From assembly GCA_017883235.1 (NCBI GenBank), contig JADGNY010000039.1:1-49897 (forward strand): a DNA stretch of 49,897 nt, in the 5' to 3' direction. This document shows positions 1-8,329 of the stretch, one piece after another. How positions within the stretch are numbered: the first letter of the stretch is position 1; each line of letters opens with the position of its first letter. The stretch comes from Thermoanaerobaculia bacterium (lineage in GTDB: Bacteria; Acidobacteriota; Thermoanaerobaculia; Gp7-AA8). The notes below the pieces were generated by a model that worked only from the letters and a program-made list of their open reading frames with translations, made no database searches and was not told where the DNA came from. The translations under genes were made by a program, and so were the position numbers.

Positions 1-44
1 GGTCACGAACCCTGGACATCGATGGAGTATAGGTCCGCTTCTCC

Positions 45-72
45 TCAGGAACCTGAATTCGTCGGTTCCTGA
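45..72. repeat. Perfect 9-bp inverted repeat covering the stop codon of the ATPase gene
   Basis: TCAGGAACC (45-53) and GGTTCCTGA (64-72) are exact reverse complements around a 10-base loop containing GAATTC. The left arm contains the stop codon of the minus-strand ATPase gene. No T-run follows on the minus strand, so a classical terminator is not clear. It may be a processing hairpin or a protein site. Confidence 0.5.
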
Positions 73-1232
73 AGCGTGATCGTTTTCCCCGTGAAGGCCT
101 CGACCGACTCGCCGTTCACAAGCGGCCGGATCCAGAACGTTCGGTTCGGCAAGAGGGTGAGGTCGTAGGGCGGCAGGTCGGGCCGGAGTTCTTTAACGAG
201 CTTTCCGGCATCCACCGCTCCTACCCGGAAGACGACCAGCGTCCCGGCGTTCCCCAGTATTGCGGTGCGAATCTCCGGTTCGATCTGGTCCATGTACTGA
301 TTCGCGAGAACGAGTCCCACCCCGTACTTTCTGAGCTCCGCAAGCATGTTCGCAAGCGCGAGCGTCGTGAAGGTCTGGAACTCGTCCATGTAGATGAAGA
401 AGTCGCGCCGCTCCTTCTGCGGCATGTCGGCGCGCCCGAGGCCAGCAAGGCCGAGCGCAGTGACAAGGAGTCCGCCGAAGAGCATGGCGGGCGCCTCCCC
501 GATCTTGCCCTTCGAGAGGTTCACGAGGAGCACCTTGCCCTCATCCATCGCCGTCCGCGGATTGAAGGTGCTTTTCGAAACGGTCAGGATGCGGGAAACG
601 AAAGGATCGACAAGCAGGCTTCCGAGCTTGTTCTCAATCGGAGAGACCGCCTCCGCACGCTGGCGGCCGAGTTTCTCGAATTCTACGGTCCAGAAACGCT
701 TGACGTGCTCGTTCGTCGAACGCTCCGCCGCCTCCTTCCGGAAGTCTTTGTCGTGGAAGAGCCGCACCACGTCCGCGAGCGTCGCCTCCGGCTGCTCCAG
801 AAGAAGCAGGAGCGCGCTTCGGAGGATGTATTCGAGGCGGACGCCCCAGGCCTCGGAGAAAATCTTCTTGAGCGCTTCGACGATCCCGTTCGCCGCGACC
901 GAGCGCCGCAAGGGCGAGACGCCCTCAAGCGGATTGAATCCGAACTGCTGCGTCGGGTCTGGGACATCCAGATAGATGAGGTCCGGCTTGCGCGACTCCG
1001 GCATCCAGAGCGCGAGACGCTCCGCGAGGTCGCCGTGTGGATCGAAGAGAGCGAGCCCATGCCCGGCAAGGATGTCCTGGCGGATTATGCCTTCGAGGAG
1101 CGAAGACTTGCCCGTGCCGGTTTTCCCGATCACATACATGTGCGCGAGGCGGTCCGCGGGACGACTCCCGAAGTGACGCCGCATGTCGCGCCAGTACGTC
1201 TCTCCGATGAAAGTGAGCGGTTCTCCGCTCAT
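45..1232 (-). CDS. TraG/VirD4/HerA-type P-loop ATPase (probable coupling protein)
   Basis: This 395-aa protein is a probable DNA-pumping or type IV coupling ATPase that would act at the membrane in conjugative transfer. Walker A is GKTGTGKS at residues 36-43. It is followed by the LFDPHGD strand typical of the TraD/TraG/HerA group, and Walker B with its glutamate is FFIYMDEFQTF near residue 280. A sensor-like segment (GLVLANQYMDQ) and a VVFRVG strand follow, as in TraG C-terminal domains. There is no N-terminal membrane segment, so it is a soluble, short version of the family. The ATG overlaps the stop of the upstream AAA gene (1229-1232), so it is the third gene of the operon starting at 3554. 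The family assignment is firm, but the role in transfer rather than another DNA-translocation job is inferred from the neighbourhood. Confidence 0.8.
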   Translation of the reverse strand: MSGEPLTFIGETYWRDMRRHFGSRPADRLAHMYVIGKTGTGKSSLLEGIIRQDILAGHGLALFDPHGDLAERLALWMPESRKPDLIYLDVPDPTQQFGFNPLEGVSPLRRSVAANGIVEALKKIFSEAWGVRLEYILRSALLLLLEQPEATLADVVRLFHDKDFRKEAAERSTNEHVKRFWTVEFEKLGRQRAEAVSPIENKLGSLLVDPFVSRILTVSKSTFNPRTAMDEGKVLLVNLSKGKIGEAPAMLFGGLLVTALGLAGLGRADMPQKERRDFFIYMDEFQTFTTLALANMLAELRKYGVGLVLANQYMDQIEPEIRTAILGNAGTLVVFRVGAVDAGKLVKELRPDLPPYDLTLLPNRTFWIRPLVNGESVEAFTGKTITLQEPTNSGS

Positions 1233-2602
1233 GCGGCGGAGCTCTTGGTTTCGCCTTCCTTGACTGCAGGCGGTCCCGGATCATTCTTTTCCGCGGAGGT
1301 CAGGCCGTAGCGGGCGTAGAGCGCCGGCAGGCGCACTACATCTTCGGGCCGCAGCAGATACGTACCCGTCGACTTCGAAGGTCGAAGTCCGAGGCGGCGT
1401 CGCACGATGGAGCCGACCCAATGCGGCGTGATGCGGCGTTCGTATTCGTGGCCGTAGCGGGCGAGAAAAGCGGAGGTGATGTCCTGGATTGCGAGCCGCG
1501 CCTCGGGACCCTTCGCGACCAGTTCCCGGATGACGCCCAAGACCTGCGCCTCGGCGGATTCCGAACGTTCCTCTACAGCGTCCTCGTTCAACTTCCCGAG
1601 CAGACCGACGACACGGTCACGCGCAGACGCATCGTCGATCACCGAAACGAGAGGCCCGAAAATTTGTTGCAGCCTCGGCTCGAGATCGCGAGCGCCCGCG
1701 CGGTCGTACCGCCGCGCGTCCTTGAAGTGTCTCAGACGATAGAGGAGCAGTTGGTTGCGCAGGCTTCGGGCCTCCTCGTGGAACGAGTCGTCGAGATTCA
1801 GCGGAATCTCGCGTCGCAGCGAGCCGCCGCGCATGTCCTCGGTGACGCAGCGGCTCTCCAAGGCGCGGTCCTGGAAGAAGCCGCGGGTCGCCACGATCTT
1901 CGGCCCGAAGACGTGGTACGCCCGCGGGTCGAACTCTTTCTTCGGGGAGACTTCCGTGCGAAGGACGGGGAAGCCTCTCGCATTTCCATTGTTGAGGATC
2001 TTAACCACTTCGCTCTTTTCATCGCTCGCCCGGAAGTCTCCCTCGTCGAGGATGAGCGTCCCGCGGAAGGCGTCGAGGAGCCGGAAGAGCGGCGACACGG
2101 TACTGGCCGCTGAGGCGAAGATGGCGAAGCGGCAGAGCGAGCCTACCGCGAGGAGAAAGCGGGTCTTGCCGGTACCGTAGCCACCGCGAATACGGACATA
2201 AGGGACTTCGTGGAAGGCATCGTAGACCCAGGTGAAGAGGATGTAGTAGGTAGCGACCGTCTCAAAGTCTTCCGACATATCCACGTAGCGGTGCACGAAG
2301 TCCCGGATGCGGGAGATGAGGGCCGCCTCGTCGCCGTACTCGGTTGGTTCGGACGCGAAGAGCACCACCCCGTGCTTCACAAGGTTGTTGGTCGGTGAGT
2401 ACGGCACGAGGCGCTCCAGAGGAGAAAGAAGGACGCTCTCTTCGTAGCCCCAAGCATCCGCCGTACCGGAGACGAAGCGAGTTTTGCGCTCTACCGGGTC
2501 GTAGACCATCTCCACCAGCTCGCCGTTCGGAAGGATGGCGGAGGCGGTCGGTGTGACGGTTACCTTCTGCTCCGGCTTCTTCTCCGGTTCAGCCGGTGCC
2601 AT
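1229..2602 (-). CDS. AAA-type P-loop ATPase next to primase (replication helicase-like)
   Basis: This 457-aa protein has a Walker A motif in RGGYGTGKTRFL (about residues 139-150) and a Walker B motif TLILDEGDF near residue 185. It has no membrane segments or signal peptide. The C-terminal third (ITPHWVGSIVRRRLGLRPSK) looks like a winged-helix DNA-binding region. The overall design, an ATPase core with a C-terminal winged helix encoded directly after a primase, resembles plasmid and phage replication ATPases. I do not recognise a named family. The start at 2602 overlaps the primase stop by 14 bases and its end overlaps the TraG-like gene by 4, so the three are co-translated. The replicative helicase or loader role is inferred from position. 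Confidence 0.65.
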   Translation of the reverse strand: MAPAEPEKKPEQKVTVTPTASAILPNGELVEMVYDPVERKTRFVSGTADAWGYEESVLLSPLERLVPYSPTNNLVKHGVVLFASEPTEYGDEAALISRIRDFVHRYVDMSEDFETVATYYILFTWVYDAFHEVPYVRIRGGYGTGKTRFLLAVGSLCRFAIFASAASTVSPLFRLLDAFRGTLILDEGDFRASDEKSEVVKILNNGNARGFPVLRTEVSPKKEFDPRAYHVFGPKIVATRGFFQDRALESRCVTEDMRGGSLRREIPLNLDDSFHEEARSLRNQLLLYRLRHFKDARRYDRAGARDLEPRLQQIFGPLVSVIDDASARDRVVGLLGKLNEDAVEERSESAEAQVLGVIRELVAKGPEARLAIQDITSAFLARYGHEYERRITPHWVGSIVRRRLGLRPSKSTGTYLLRPEDVVRLPALYARYGLTSAEKNDPGPPAVKEGETKSSAA

Positions 2603-3554
2603 AGATTTCGTAGGTGAATTCGAAGCGCTCCAAGGCGTCGAGCGCCTGAGAGAACGTCATCGACTCTTTATCCATCAGGAACTGCACGACGTCGCCCTTG
2701 GCTCCGCAGCCAGAACAGGCGTAGGTGTTCGTCGCGGGATAGACGCTGAAAGAAAGCTCCCGATCGTCATGGAAGGGACAGTGCGCGACAAGCCGCTGGC
2801 CGCGCGCCTGGAGTGTGGCGTACTGCTCAACGATGTCGTGGAGCTTCACCCCTTTTCTAAGGCCTTCCGCGCGCTGCCGGATGGATTTGAGGAGCGGACG
2901 AAACTCGCGCACGGTGGGCGGCGTGTCGGAAGGGTCGTTCTCGTCCGACGAAGCGCTGGCCAACAGGATTTCGAAATCGAGTCTGGTTTTCTCCTGGAAG
3001 ACGAAGAAGTCGGTCACGTCGAGAGCGCAGGCAGGGAGCATCACGATTCTCGCGCGCGGCAGGATGCTTTGGACTTTCTTCGCCGCGATCTCGCCGACGC
3101 GATCGCGGTTGAAACAGACGTAGACGTGCTTGACCGCTTCGAAATACGGAGCCCATTCTTCAAGAAAGACGTCTGCGCCAGCCGTCGAAGTGACCGCGGT
3201 AAAGTCATTCGCTTCGAGGACGAGACGGTTGAACTCACCGTCGCAGATCACGACCCGATACGGTTTCCGGGCGAGCATTTCGGCGCCGTAGAGTTGCGCG
3301 TCGAGCTTCGGATCGGAGATCACCTCTGGAGTATCGGAGATGTCCGTAGGAGATTTCGCGTAGCGGAAGCCCAGCACTTGGCGCTTAGGGCCGAAGACGG
3401 GAATCGTGATCCGTTCGCCGTTCCAGCCGAGTAGATGGCGTTCGATGATCGTCGCCGGAATGCCTCGACCTTTGAGGTAGCTCCGGATCTCCTCCGGAAG
3501 GAAGTTGTGAAACTTCTCCGCGCGTACACGCGGCCAATTGATGATGTTTAACAT
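2589..3554 (-). CDS. Permuted DNA primase: Toprim domain followed by C-terminal CHC2 zinc finger
   Basis: This 321-aa protein carries the two hallmark parts of bacterial primases in reversed order. A catalytic-core-like N-terminus (LLGWNGERITIPVFG) leads to a Toprim domain with VVICDGEF (E107) and the acidic site FNRDRVG (residues 148-154), in which the first Asp of the usual DxD is Asn149. The CHC2 zinc finger is at the C-terminus: C259-P-F-H262 and C280-S-G-C283, with the typical GDVVQFLM continuation. In DnaG the finger comes first. The frame stays open to a GTG at 3644, but ATG 3554 begins the conserved region and is preferred. It heads the operon with the two ATPases and probably primes plasmid-like replication or transfer of the element. 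It could instead be a non-primase Toprim protein. Confidence 0.78.
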   Translation of the reverse strand: MLNIINWPRVRAEKFHNFLPEEIRSYLKGRGIPATIIERHLLGWNGERITIPVFGPKRQVLGFRYAKSPTDISDTPEVISDPKLDAQLYGAEMLARKPYRVVICDGEFNRLVLEANDFTAVTSTAGADVFLEEWAPYFEAVKHVYVCFNRDRVGEIAAKKVQSILPRARIVMLPACALDVTDFFVFQEKTRLDFEILLASASSDENDPSDTPPTVREFRPLLKSIRQRAEGLRKGVKLHDIVEQYATLQARGQRLVAHCPFHDDRELSFSVYPATNTYACSGCGAKGDVVQFLMDKESMTFSQALDALERFEFTYEIYGTG

Positions 3555-3682
3555 GCCGCTCAGCGTAGCGGGAGCAATCTCCGCGCGCGAGGGGGCAGAA
3601 ATACCGCGGCACGGTTCCTGTCCCACAGCAAGGTACTTGTGCACCCTCGCTTATACGGGTCGGTGCATTAAAGTGATTCGTT
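3555..3682. promoter_or_regulatory. Divergent intergenic region between primase operon and recombinase operon
   Basis: These 128 bases separate two operons pointing away from each other and must hold both promoters. I could not identify convincing -35/-10 pairs by eye, nor a clear Shine-Dalgarno before the ATG at 3683. Confidence 0.4.
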
Positions 3683-3910
3683 ATGCTCGACACCACTAAG
3701 ACCGCGCTTCGCGCGTTGCTTCCCGATGCCAATGAAACTGAGATCCAAGCCGCTGATGAGAGGTTTCGCCGATACTTTCAGCTCGCATTAGAGATCTCCC
3801 AAGCCGCCGACGAACACCTCTCGGGGGCAACTTTGACTCATTCGGATCAGGGAGGTAACGTGGAGCAGGGGCAGGTCGACCCCACACGAACCTTAACAAA
3901 CACCGGATGA
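3683..3910 (+). CDS. Small protein co-translated with the serine recombinase
   Basis: This 75-aa acidic, helix-rich protein (ADERFRRYFQLALEISQAAD) has no recognised domain. Its TGA overlaps the recombinase ATG as ATGA (3907-3910), so the two are translationally coupled. A small ORF in this position might be a regulatory subunit, a recombination directionality factor or simply a leader. None of these can be decided from sequence. The composition matches the neighbours and the frame is well used, which supports a real gene. Confidence 0.6.
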   Translation: MLDTTKTALRALLPDANETEIQAADERFRRYFQLALEISQAADEHLSGATLTHSDQGGNVEQGQVDPTRTLTNTG

Positions 3911-5469
3911 AGCAGCTTTTTGCTTACATCCGTGTCTCTGACCCGAAGCAAAAGACCGGAGTATCCCTCATCGAGCAACGGGCGATCATCGAACGTTACG
4001 CCGAGCGAATCGGCGCGGTCATCGTCGCTTGGTTCGAGGAGACCCGCACCGCCGCGAAAGCTGGCAGGCCAGTCTTCACGAAGATGCTCAGCCTCCTCAG
4101 GTCCGGCAAGGCCGAGGGCGTCATCATCCACAAGCTCGACCGCGGCACCAGGAACTACCGCGACTGGGCTGCGATCGACGAACTCCTTGATGCCGGCGTC
4201 GGCATCTATGTCGCGAACGACAACCTCGACCTCCGCACGCGCGGCGGCCGGCTCGCCGCCGACTTGCAGGTGGCGGTGGCAGTCGACTACATCAGGAACC
4301 TCCGCGAGGAGGCGCTGAAGGGAATCCATGGGCGCCTGAAGCAGGGCATCCTCCCGAATGCCGCCTCGGTCGGCTACCTGGACCGCGGCGCAGGCAATCC
4401 CAAGGAGATCGACTCCAAGAAGGGGCCGCTCGTGCGGCGTCTCTTCGACCTTTACGCCACCGGCGGCTATACCCTGCGCGAACTTGTCGAAGAGGGCAAG
4501 AAGATCGGCCTTCGGAATCGCAACGGCCACGCGTTCTGCCTCCAGCAGATCGACGATGTGCTCAGAAATCCCTTCTACATGGGCGTCATCCGTTCAAGGC
4601 GTTACGGGCTCTTTCCCGGCAGGCACCAACCTCTCGTGAGCGCCGCGCTCTTCGAGAGGGTGCACTCGGTTCTTTCCGGCCGATACGTCCGGCGCACGAA
4701 GCGGTTCTCGTTCCTCTTCAGGCGGTTCATCCGCTGCGAGACCTGCGGCCGGTCGCTATCCGGTTCCGAACGCAAGGGCCGCGTCTATTACCGGTGCCCT
4801 ACGATCGCCTGCCCCACCACTTCGTTGCGAGAAGATGCCATCGAAGAGGTTGTCAGGGAGGAACTCCGGAAGGTCACGCTCGGCAAAGAGGAGGCGGCTC
4901 TCCTCGATGCGGAACTCTCTGCAACACTTGCGGACGAGACGTCCCTCAGGGCTGCGAAACGCGCTGCGCTTCAGGAAACGCTCGCCACCACAAATGCCCG
5001 GCTCGCCCGACTGACGGATCTTCTCCTTGATAGCAAGATTGACGCTGCCGCCCATGACGAAAAACGCGCTGCGCTCATCATGGAACGCGAGGGGCTCACC
5101 CAGCAGATCGCCGAGATTGAGGCAGGAAACATCAACCTCCGCGCCGGCATCGCGAAAATGTTCGAACTGCTGGCATCCGCGGAAACGCTGTACGAATCGG
5201 CCGACCCTGAGAAAAAACGTCAATTGCTCGAAATCGTGACTTCGAACTGCACCGCACATGGGAAATCGCTAAGTTTTTCAATGCGGGAACCGTTTGCGAC
5301 GTTCGCAAAGCGTGATTCTGTCAAGAACGGTGGACAGTTCTATGACACGGTTCGGACTTTCTTGGCCGAGGCCCTGATTTCCTGGGCTAAGAACTGTCCC
5401 CGTGACCTAGCTGATGCTCTTCAGTCTATCAAGCTGGAGGGAGTCGTAAAGCTCCGGCACGTCGCCTAA
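3907..5469 (+). CDS. Large serine recombinase (site-specific integrase/resolvase)
   Basis: This 520-aa recombinase cuts and rejoins DNA at attachment sites through a 5' phosphoserine. The N-terminal resolvase domain has AYIRVSDPKQ with nucleophile Ser11 and the HKLDRGTRN active-site arginine region. The recombinase domain follows (LFDLYATGGYTLRELVEEG; IDDVLRNPFYMGVI). Next comes a zinc ribbon with CETCG and YYRCP..ACP cysteines near residues 278-299, then a long charged coiled coil (about 320-425). Length and domain order match phage- and ICE-type large serine recombinases. It is the second gene of a two-gene operon. It may mobilise this element or an inner cargo segment. The tRNA scar at 45335-45379 would more usually be the target of a tyrosine integrase, so the two may not be linked. 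Confidence 0.92.
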   Translation: MKQLFAYIRVSDPKQKTGVSLIEQRAIIERYAERIGAVIVAWFEETRTAAKAGRPVFTKMLSLLRSGKAEGVIIHKLDRGTRNYRDWAAIDELLDAGVGIYVANDNLDLRTRGGRLAADLQVAVAVDYIRNLREEALKGIHGRLKQGILPNAASVGYLDRGAGNPKEIDSKKGPLVRRLFDLYATGGYTLRELVEEGKKIGLRNRNGHAFCLQQIDDVLRNPFYMGVIRSRRYGLFPGRHQPLVSAALFERVHSVLSGRYVRRTKRFSFLFRRFIRCETCGRSLSGSERKGRVYYRCPTIACPTTSLREDAIEEVVREELRKVTLGKEEAALLDAELSATLADETSLRAAKRAALQETLATTNARLARLTDLLLDSKIDAAAHDEKRAALIMEREGLTQQIAEIEAGNINLRAGIAKMFELLASAETLYESADPEKKRQLLEIVTSNCTAHGKSLSFSMREPFATFAKRDSVKNGGQFYDTVRTFLAEALISWAKNCPRDLADALQSIKLEGVVKLRHVA

Positions 5470-5488
5470 ATCAGAGACACGGATACGA

Positions 5489-5510
5489 GGACCCGCCAAA
5501 CGGCGGGTCC
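5489..5510 (+). terminator. GC-rich hairpin after the recombinase gene
   Basis: GGACCCGCC (5489-5497) pairs perfectly with GGCGGGTCC (5502-5510) around AAAC, 20 bases past the recombinase stop. The following CTCCGTTTG is only weakly T-rich, so termination is likely but not certain. The hairpin could equally be part of a recombination site. Confidence 0.45.
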
Positions 5511-5518
5511 CTCCGTTT

Positions 5519-5552
5519 GAAGTCCCTGAAGTCCCTAAAGTCCCTGAAGTCC
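5519..5552. repeat. Tandem 9-base repeat (GAAGTCCCT), about four copies
   Basis: Units start at 5519, 5528, 5537 and 5546: GAAGTCCCT, GAAGTCCCT, AAAGTCCCT and a partial GAAGTCC. The array follows the hairpin and ends before the convergent GGCT-like gene. It may be an iteron-like protein site, part of the serine recombinase attachment site, or slippage. Confidence 0.75.
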
Positions 5553-5585
5553 GTCCAGGCATAGATTGGGGATGACCACTATCAA

Positions 5586-6041
5586 TCACTTTGCCCTCTT
5601 CTTATCCGAATCCGTACCGACCTCAATGATGTGCTGACGGTACGCCGCAGTAAGCCCGAATCTCTCAGCACCACCTACGATCAAGGCTAAGTAATCTTGG
5701 GTAGGCCGCAAGCTATCCGAGATTCGATCGCTGTTCGCAAAATACGTGACCGCCTCCACCATTCCGTCCTCCATAGTGACGCTCACGCTACCCCGATGAT
5801 AGCCCTTCTCGGAATCATCTAAACTGGTAAGCTGATCCGCTTCCATTGCAAACAGAACGCCTTCGACCGCTCCGCTTGTCGCTGCGACGAGATTCGCCTT
5901 CCCGCTACCGTTCTTACTTCGCTTGTTGAAGCAAAGCTGGAAGCCCGTAGCCAAGCCAACGCCGCGAACCTTCACCGCACCGACACGTCCGGTCAGTTGA
6001 TCCAAATCCATGTTGGAGCCGTACGCAAAATAGAGTGTCAT
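5586..6041 (-). CDS. Gamma-glutamylcyclotransferase-like (AIG2/GGCT fold) protein
   Basis: This 151-aa protein starts MTLYFAYGSNM, the glycine-rich YGSNM loop that defines the gamma-glutamylcyclotransferase/AIG2-like fold. The conserved acidic stretch DDSEKGYHRG near residue 75 carries the candidate catalytic glutamate. Known members release 5-oxoproline from gamma-glutamyl peptides or amines. The substrate here cannot be told. The frame extends to a GTG at 6053, but ATG 6041 gives the normal family N-terminus. It is the last gene of a minus-strand run with the zinc protein (62 bases upstream) and the SF2 helicase. An enzyme of small-molecule metabolism in a helicase-led accessory operon is unusual. 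Confidence 0.8.
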   Translation of the reverse strand: MTLYFAYGSNMDLDQLTGRVGAVKVRGVGLATGFQLCFNKRSKNGSGKANLVAATSGAVEGVLFAMEADQLTSLDDSEKGYHRGSVSVTMEDGMVEAVTYFANSDRISDSLRPTQDYLALIVGGAERFGLTAAYRQHIIEVGTDSDKKRAK

Positions 6042-6103
6042 AGCGTCTTGCACATTTCATACACCAGACCCTAGGTTCGCCGCGGCCGTGAGCACCGCGA
6101 TCA

Positions 6104-6319
6104 TTAAGCCAGCTCTTGGATTCTAGCCGCCAGCTTCTCGGCATCTCGCTGAAGAATCGCCCGCGCGCACGGCAAGCAATAACGAGCCCAACCTCGTCCC
6201 TTCTTGATATTCAAACGCTTCGCACCCTTCGGAATTCGGTGTGATTTGTTGCCCTGACAGTTATGGGAGTTCCCGGCAGTATCCAAGAAGGTTGTAATAA
6301 CCGTGGTTTTAACGCCCAT
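6104..6319 (-). CDS. Small Cys/His zinc-binding-like protein overlapping the helicase gene
   Basis: This basic 71-aa protein has a Cys-x5-His pair (C21, H27) and a Cys-x2-Cys pair (C48, C51, in YCLPCARAIL). The spacing suggests a treble-clef or PARP-finger-like zinc site that binds nucleic acid. Only the part from ATG 6319 is conserved-looking. The longer frame upstream is a shadow of the helicase gene. The start overlaps the helicase 3' end by 11 bases, so the two are probably co-translated. I know of similar short zinc-site proteins near accessory genes but no proven function. Confidence 0.6.
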   Translation of the reverse strand: MGVKTTVITTFLDTAGNSHNCQGNKSHRIPKGAKRLNIKKGRGWARYCLPCARAILQRDAEKLAARIQELA

Positions 6320-8120
6320 CGAAGAGTTCCTTGGACGCCTCCGCGACGATCTTGGCGAAGCCGTTTTCGATGGTGTCGAGTTGCGGTCGCGTAAGCTCAT
6401 CCCACTTGCCGCGCTTCCCTCCAACAAGGGCGCGAGCATGTCGGTTCAGCGCGGCGATCGCAACGACGAGGTTCGTCTGGTTGAGATGTTTCTTGTCGAG
6501 TTCATGCCCTTCCGGGTTCGCACTATTCTGCCTCAGCAACCGAAGAGCTTCGGTCCTGATCATCATCTGAACGGACTGACGCTTCGCCTGTCGCTGTCGG
6601 AGTTTTGTCGTCGGCACGGGCTCTAACTCTTCAAGTGCATCGCGAACCTCCTCCCCGGTGTAGCCCTTTTCTCTTAGAAGCCGAAGGGCGGCCAGCGCTT
6701 CTGAATCGTCCGCGATAAGCGGGATCTCTTCGATCTGGACCCCGGCCTGACTCCTCACATCCACCGACGTTTCATAGCGATCGGCGGACACTACTGGCTC
6801 GATCTCAAGTTCATCCGCTGAGGCGAAATCAAGATCCTCCATCGGCAGAAGCTGATCAAAGTATTCCTGATCCGCTTCGCTGTAGCTCTGAAAATCTTTC
6901 CACCGGCGCGCGATGTTTGCGCCGGCGTGAAATACGACGACGCCTTGATTCACGAGATCGCCGGGAGCATTCTGCTTCACGACCCGCATGATCCTGCCGA
7001 CGAACTGAATGAAGGGTGACAGGTTGCTAAAGATACTGAACACCGCGGCGACGGCGAGGTAGGGATGATCGAATCCTTCCGAGAGCTTGCGGACCTGCAC
7101 AATCACATCGAGCTCGTGATTGTCGAGCTTCTGTAGCACGCGCTTGTTTGCCTGTGCGTTCTCACGAGAGTGAACGTAATCAGCTCGTTGCCCTTTGCTC
7201 CTATAAGCTTCGACGATCTGGCGGCAGTGTTCGTAGTTGAGGGCCGACGCGATGACCTTAAGGCGTTGCTCACCGGAGGCGGCGCGTAGTTTCTGAAGCT
7301 CGCGGATCGAGGCGTCGACGATCGTGTTGAGCGTCGCGGTCGAGGTTACGATGCTCCGTCGGAAGTCAGCGTCCGTCTCGCCGAGTTGACGGACTTCGTC
7401 CAATGTAACGTCGATCTCGGCACCATCCTCTCGCCGTACATAGCGTAGAGTCCGGGGATTCAGCACGACCGCTTTCAGGCGCTTCACGTAACCCTCTTGG
7501 ATCGCGCGCGCGACTGGATAGGAATAGATGATTTGACCAGCCATCAACTGACCGTCCGCCCTTTGCGGTGTTGCGCTGAAGCTCACGATCTTGGCCGCGG
7601 GAAACTTCGCGCGTAGGACGTCCCAGCTATTCGCGACGTTGTGATGCCCTTCATCGAAGAGGATCAAGTCAAAATAGTCATCCGACAAACCGCTCAGCCA
7701 CTTGTTCTCAGTCCCTTGCAACTGGTGGATATTAGTGACGACGACGTGAGCCTCATCGAGATCGCCGCGATTGCTGCTGGTTCCGCGAATCTCCGCCGGC
7801 TCTGGATAGGGACCGCTAGCGAGGGCGCCTGACTTGCGATAGAACATCTCGGGATTAGTCGGATCGAAATCTTTCTGGAGCTGTTCGGCGATCGGAACGC
7901 CAGGTGCCACCACGAGGGTACGAGTCGATTCGAAGGCGAAAGGAGCGAGGGCGATGCAGCCCGACTTCCCGCAGCCGACCGGCAAAACGACGCCAACCTC
8001 GCGAGGTGCAGTGCCATCCTTCGCGTAGGCTGCCAATTCAGCGTATGCCTCTCGTTGCGGAGTTCGAAGACCAGGGTTGTCTTGAATACTGAGTTGTCGA
8101 TTCTTGAATGGGTTAGACAT
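6309..8120 (-). CDS. Superfamily 2 DEAD/DEAH helicase (type III restriction-like)
   Basis: This 603-aa protein has SF2 helicase motifs in order: Walker A PVGCGKS, motif Ia TLVVAPGVP, motif II LILFDEGHHN (DEGH box), motif III FSATPQR, and the C-terminal helicase half with VRKLSEGFDHPYL and QFVGRIMR. The C-terminal 170 residues are helical, with no nuclease motif that I can identify. ATG 8120 (MSNPFKNRQL) is chosen. The open frame to 8324 has no coding appearance, and ATG 8147 is a second option. It leads the operon with the zinc protein and the GGCT-like gene. Helicases of this type are usual parts of restriction and other defence systems, but the nuclease partner is missing here. That makes a defence role plausible but unproven. 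Confidence 0.85.
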   Translation of the reverse strand: MSNPFKNRQLSIQDNPGLRTPQREAYAELAAYAKDGTAPREVGVVLPVGCGKSGCIALAPFAFESTRTLVVAPGVPIAEQLQKDFDPTNPEMFYRKSGALASGPYPEPAEIRGTSSNRGDLDEAHVVVTNIHQLQGTENKWLSGLSDDYFDLILFDEGHHNVANSWDVLRAKFPAAKIVSFSATPQRADGQLMAGQIIYSYPVARAIQEGYVKRLKAVVLNPRTLRYVRREDGAEIDVTLDEVRQLGETDADFRRSIVTSTATLNTIVDASIRELQKLRAASGEQRLKVIASALNYEHCRQIVEAYRSKGQRADYVHSRENAQANKRVLQKLDNHELDVIVQVRKLSEGFDHPYLAVAAVFSIFSNLSPFIQFVGRIMRVVKQNAPGDLVNQGVVVFHAGANIARRWKDFQSYSEADQEYFDQLLPMEDLDFASADELEIEPVVSADRYETSVDVRSQAGVQIEEIPLIADDSEALAALRLLREKGYTGEEVRDALEELEPVPTTKLRQRQAKRQSVQMMIRTEALRLLRQNSANPEGHELDKKHLNQTNLVVAIAALNRHARALVGGKRGKWDELTRPQLDTIENGFAKIVAEASKELFDGR

Positions 8121-8329
8121 ATTCCAGGAAAATTTTAGCACTCTCATCGATTGAGTGCCAGCAAGAGCGCACGCTAGCCGTGCGGATAACTTGATTGCCC
8201 TTCCCACGGCTACCTTGTGTTGATTCTGCAGTGGCTCGCCGCCAGTCCGTCTGCGTCCACCTTTGACGCGGGTCTCCTGCGGTTCTAAGATGAAGGCGAA
8301 GTTTCCTCCTCCAAACACTCCCACCTTTC

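Noticed and set aside
8121-8324. N-terminal extension of the SF2 helicase
   Set aside because: No conserved character. ATG 8120 gives the normal beginning of the helicase domain.
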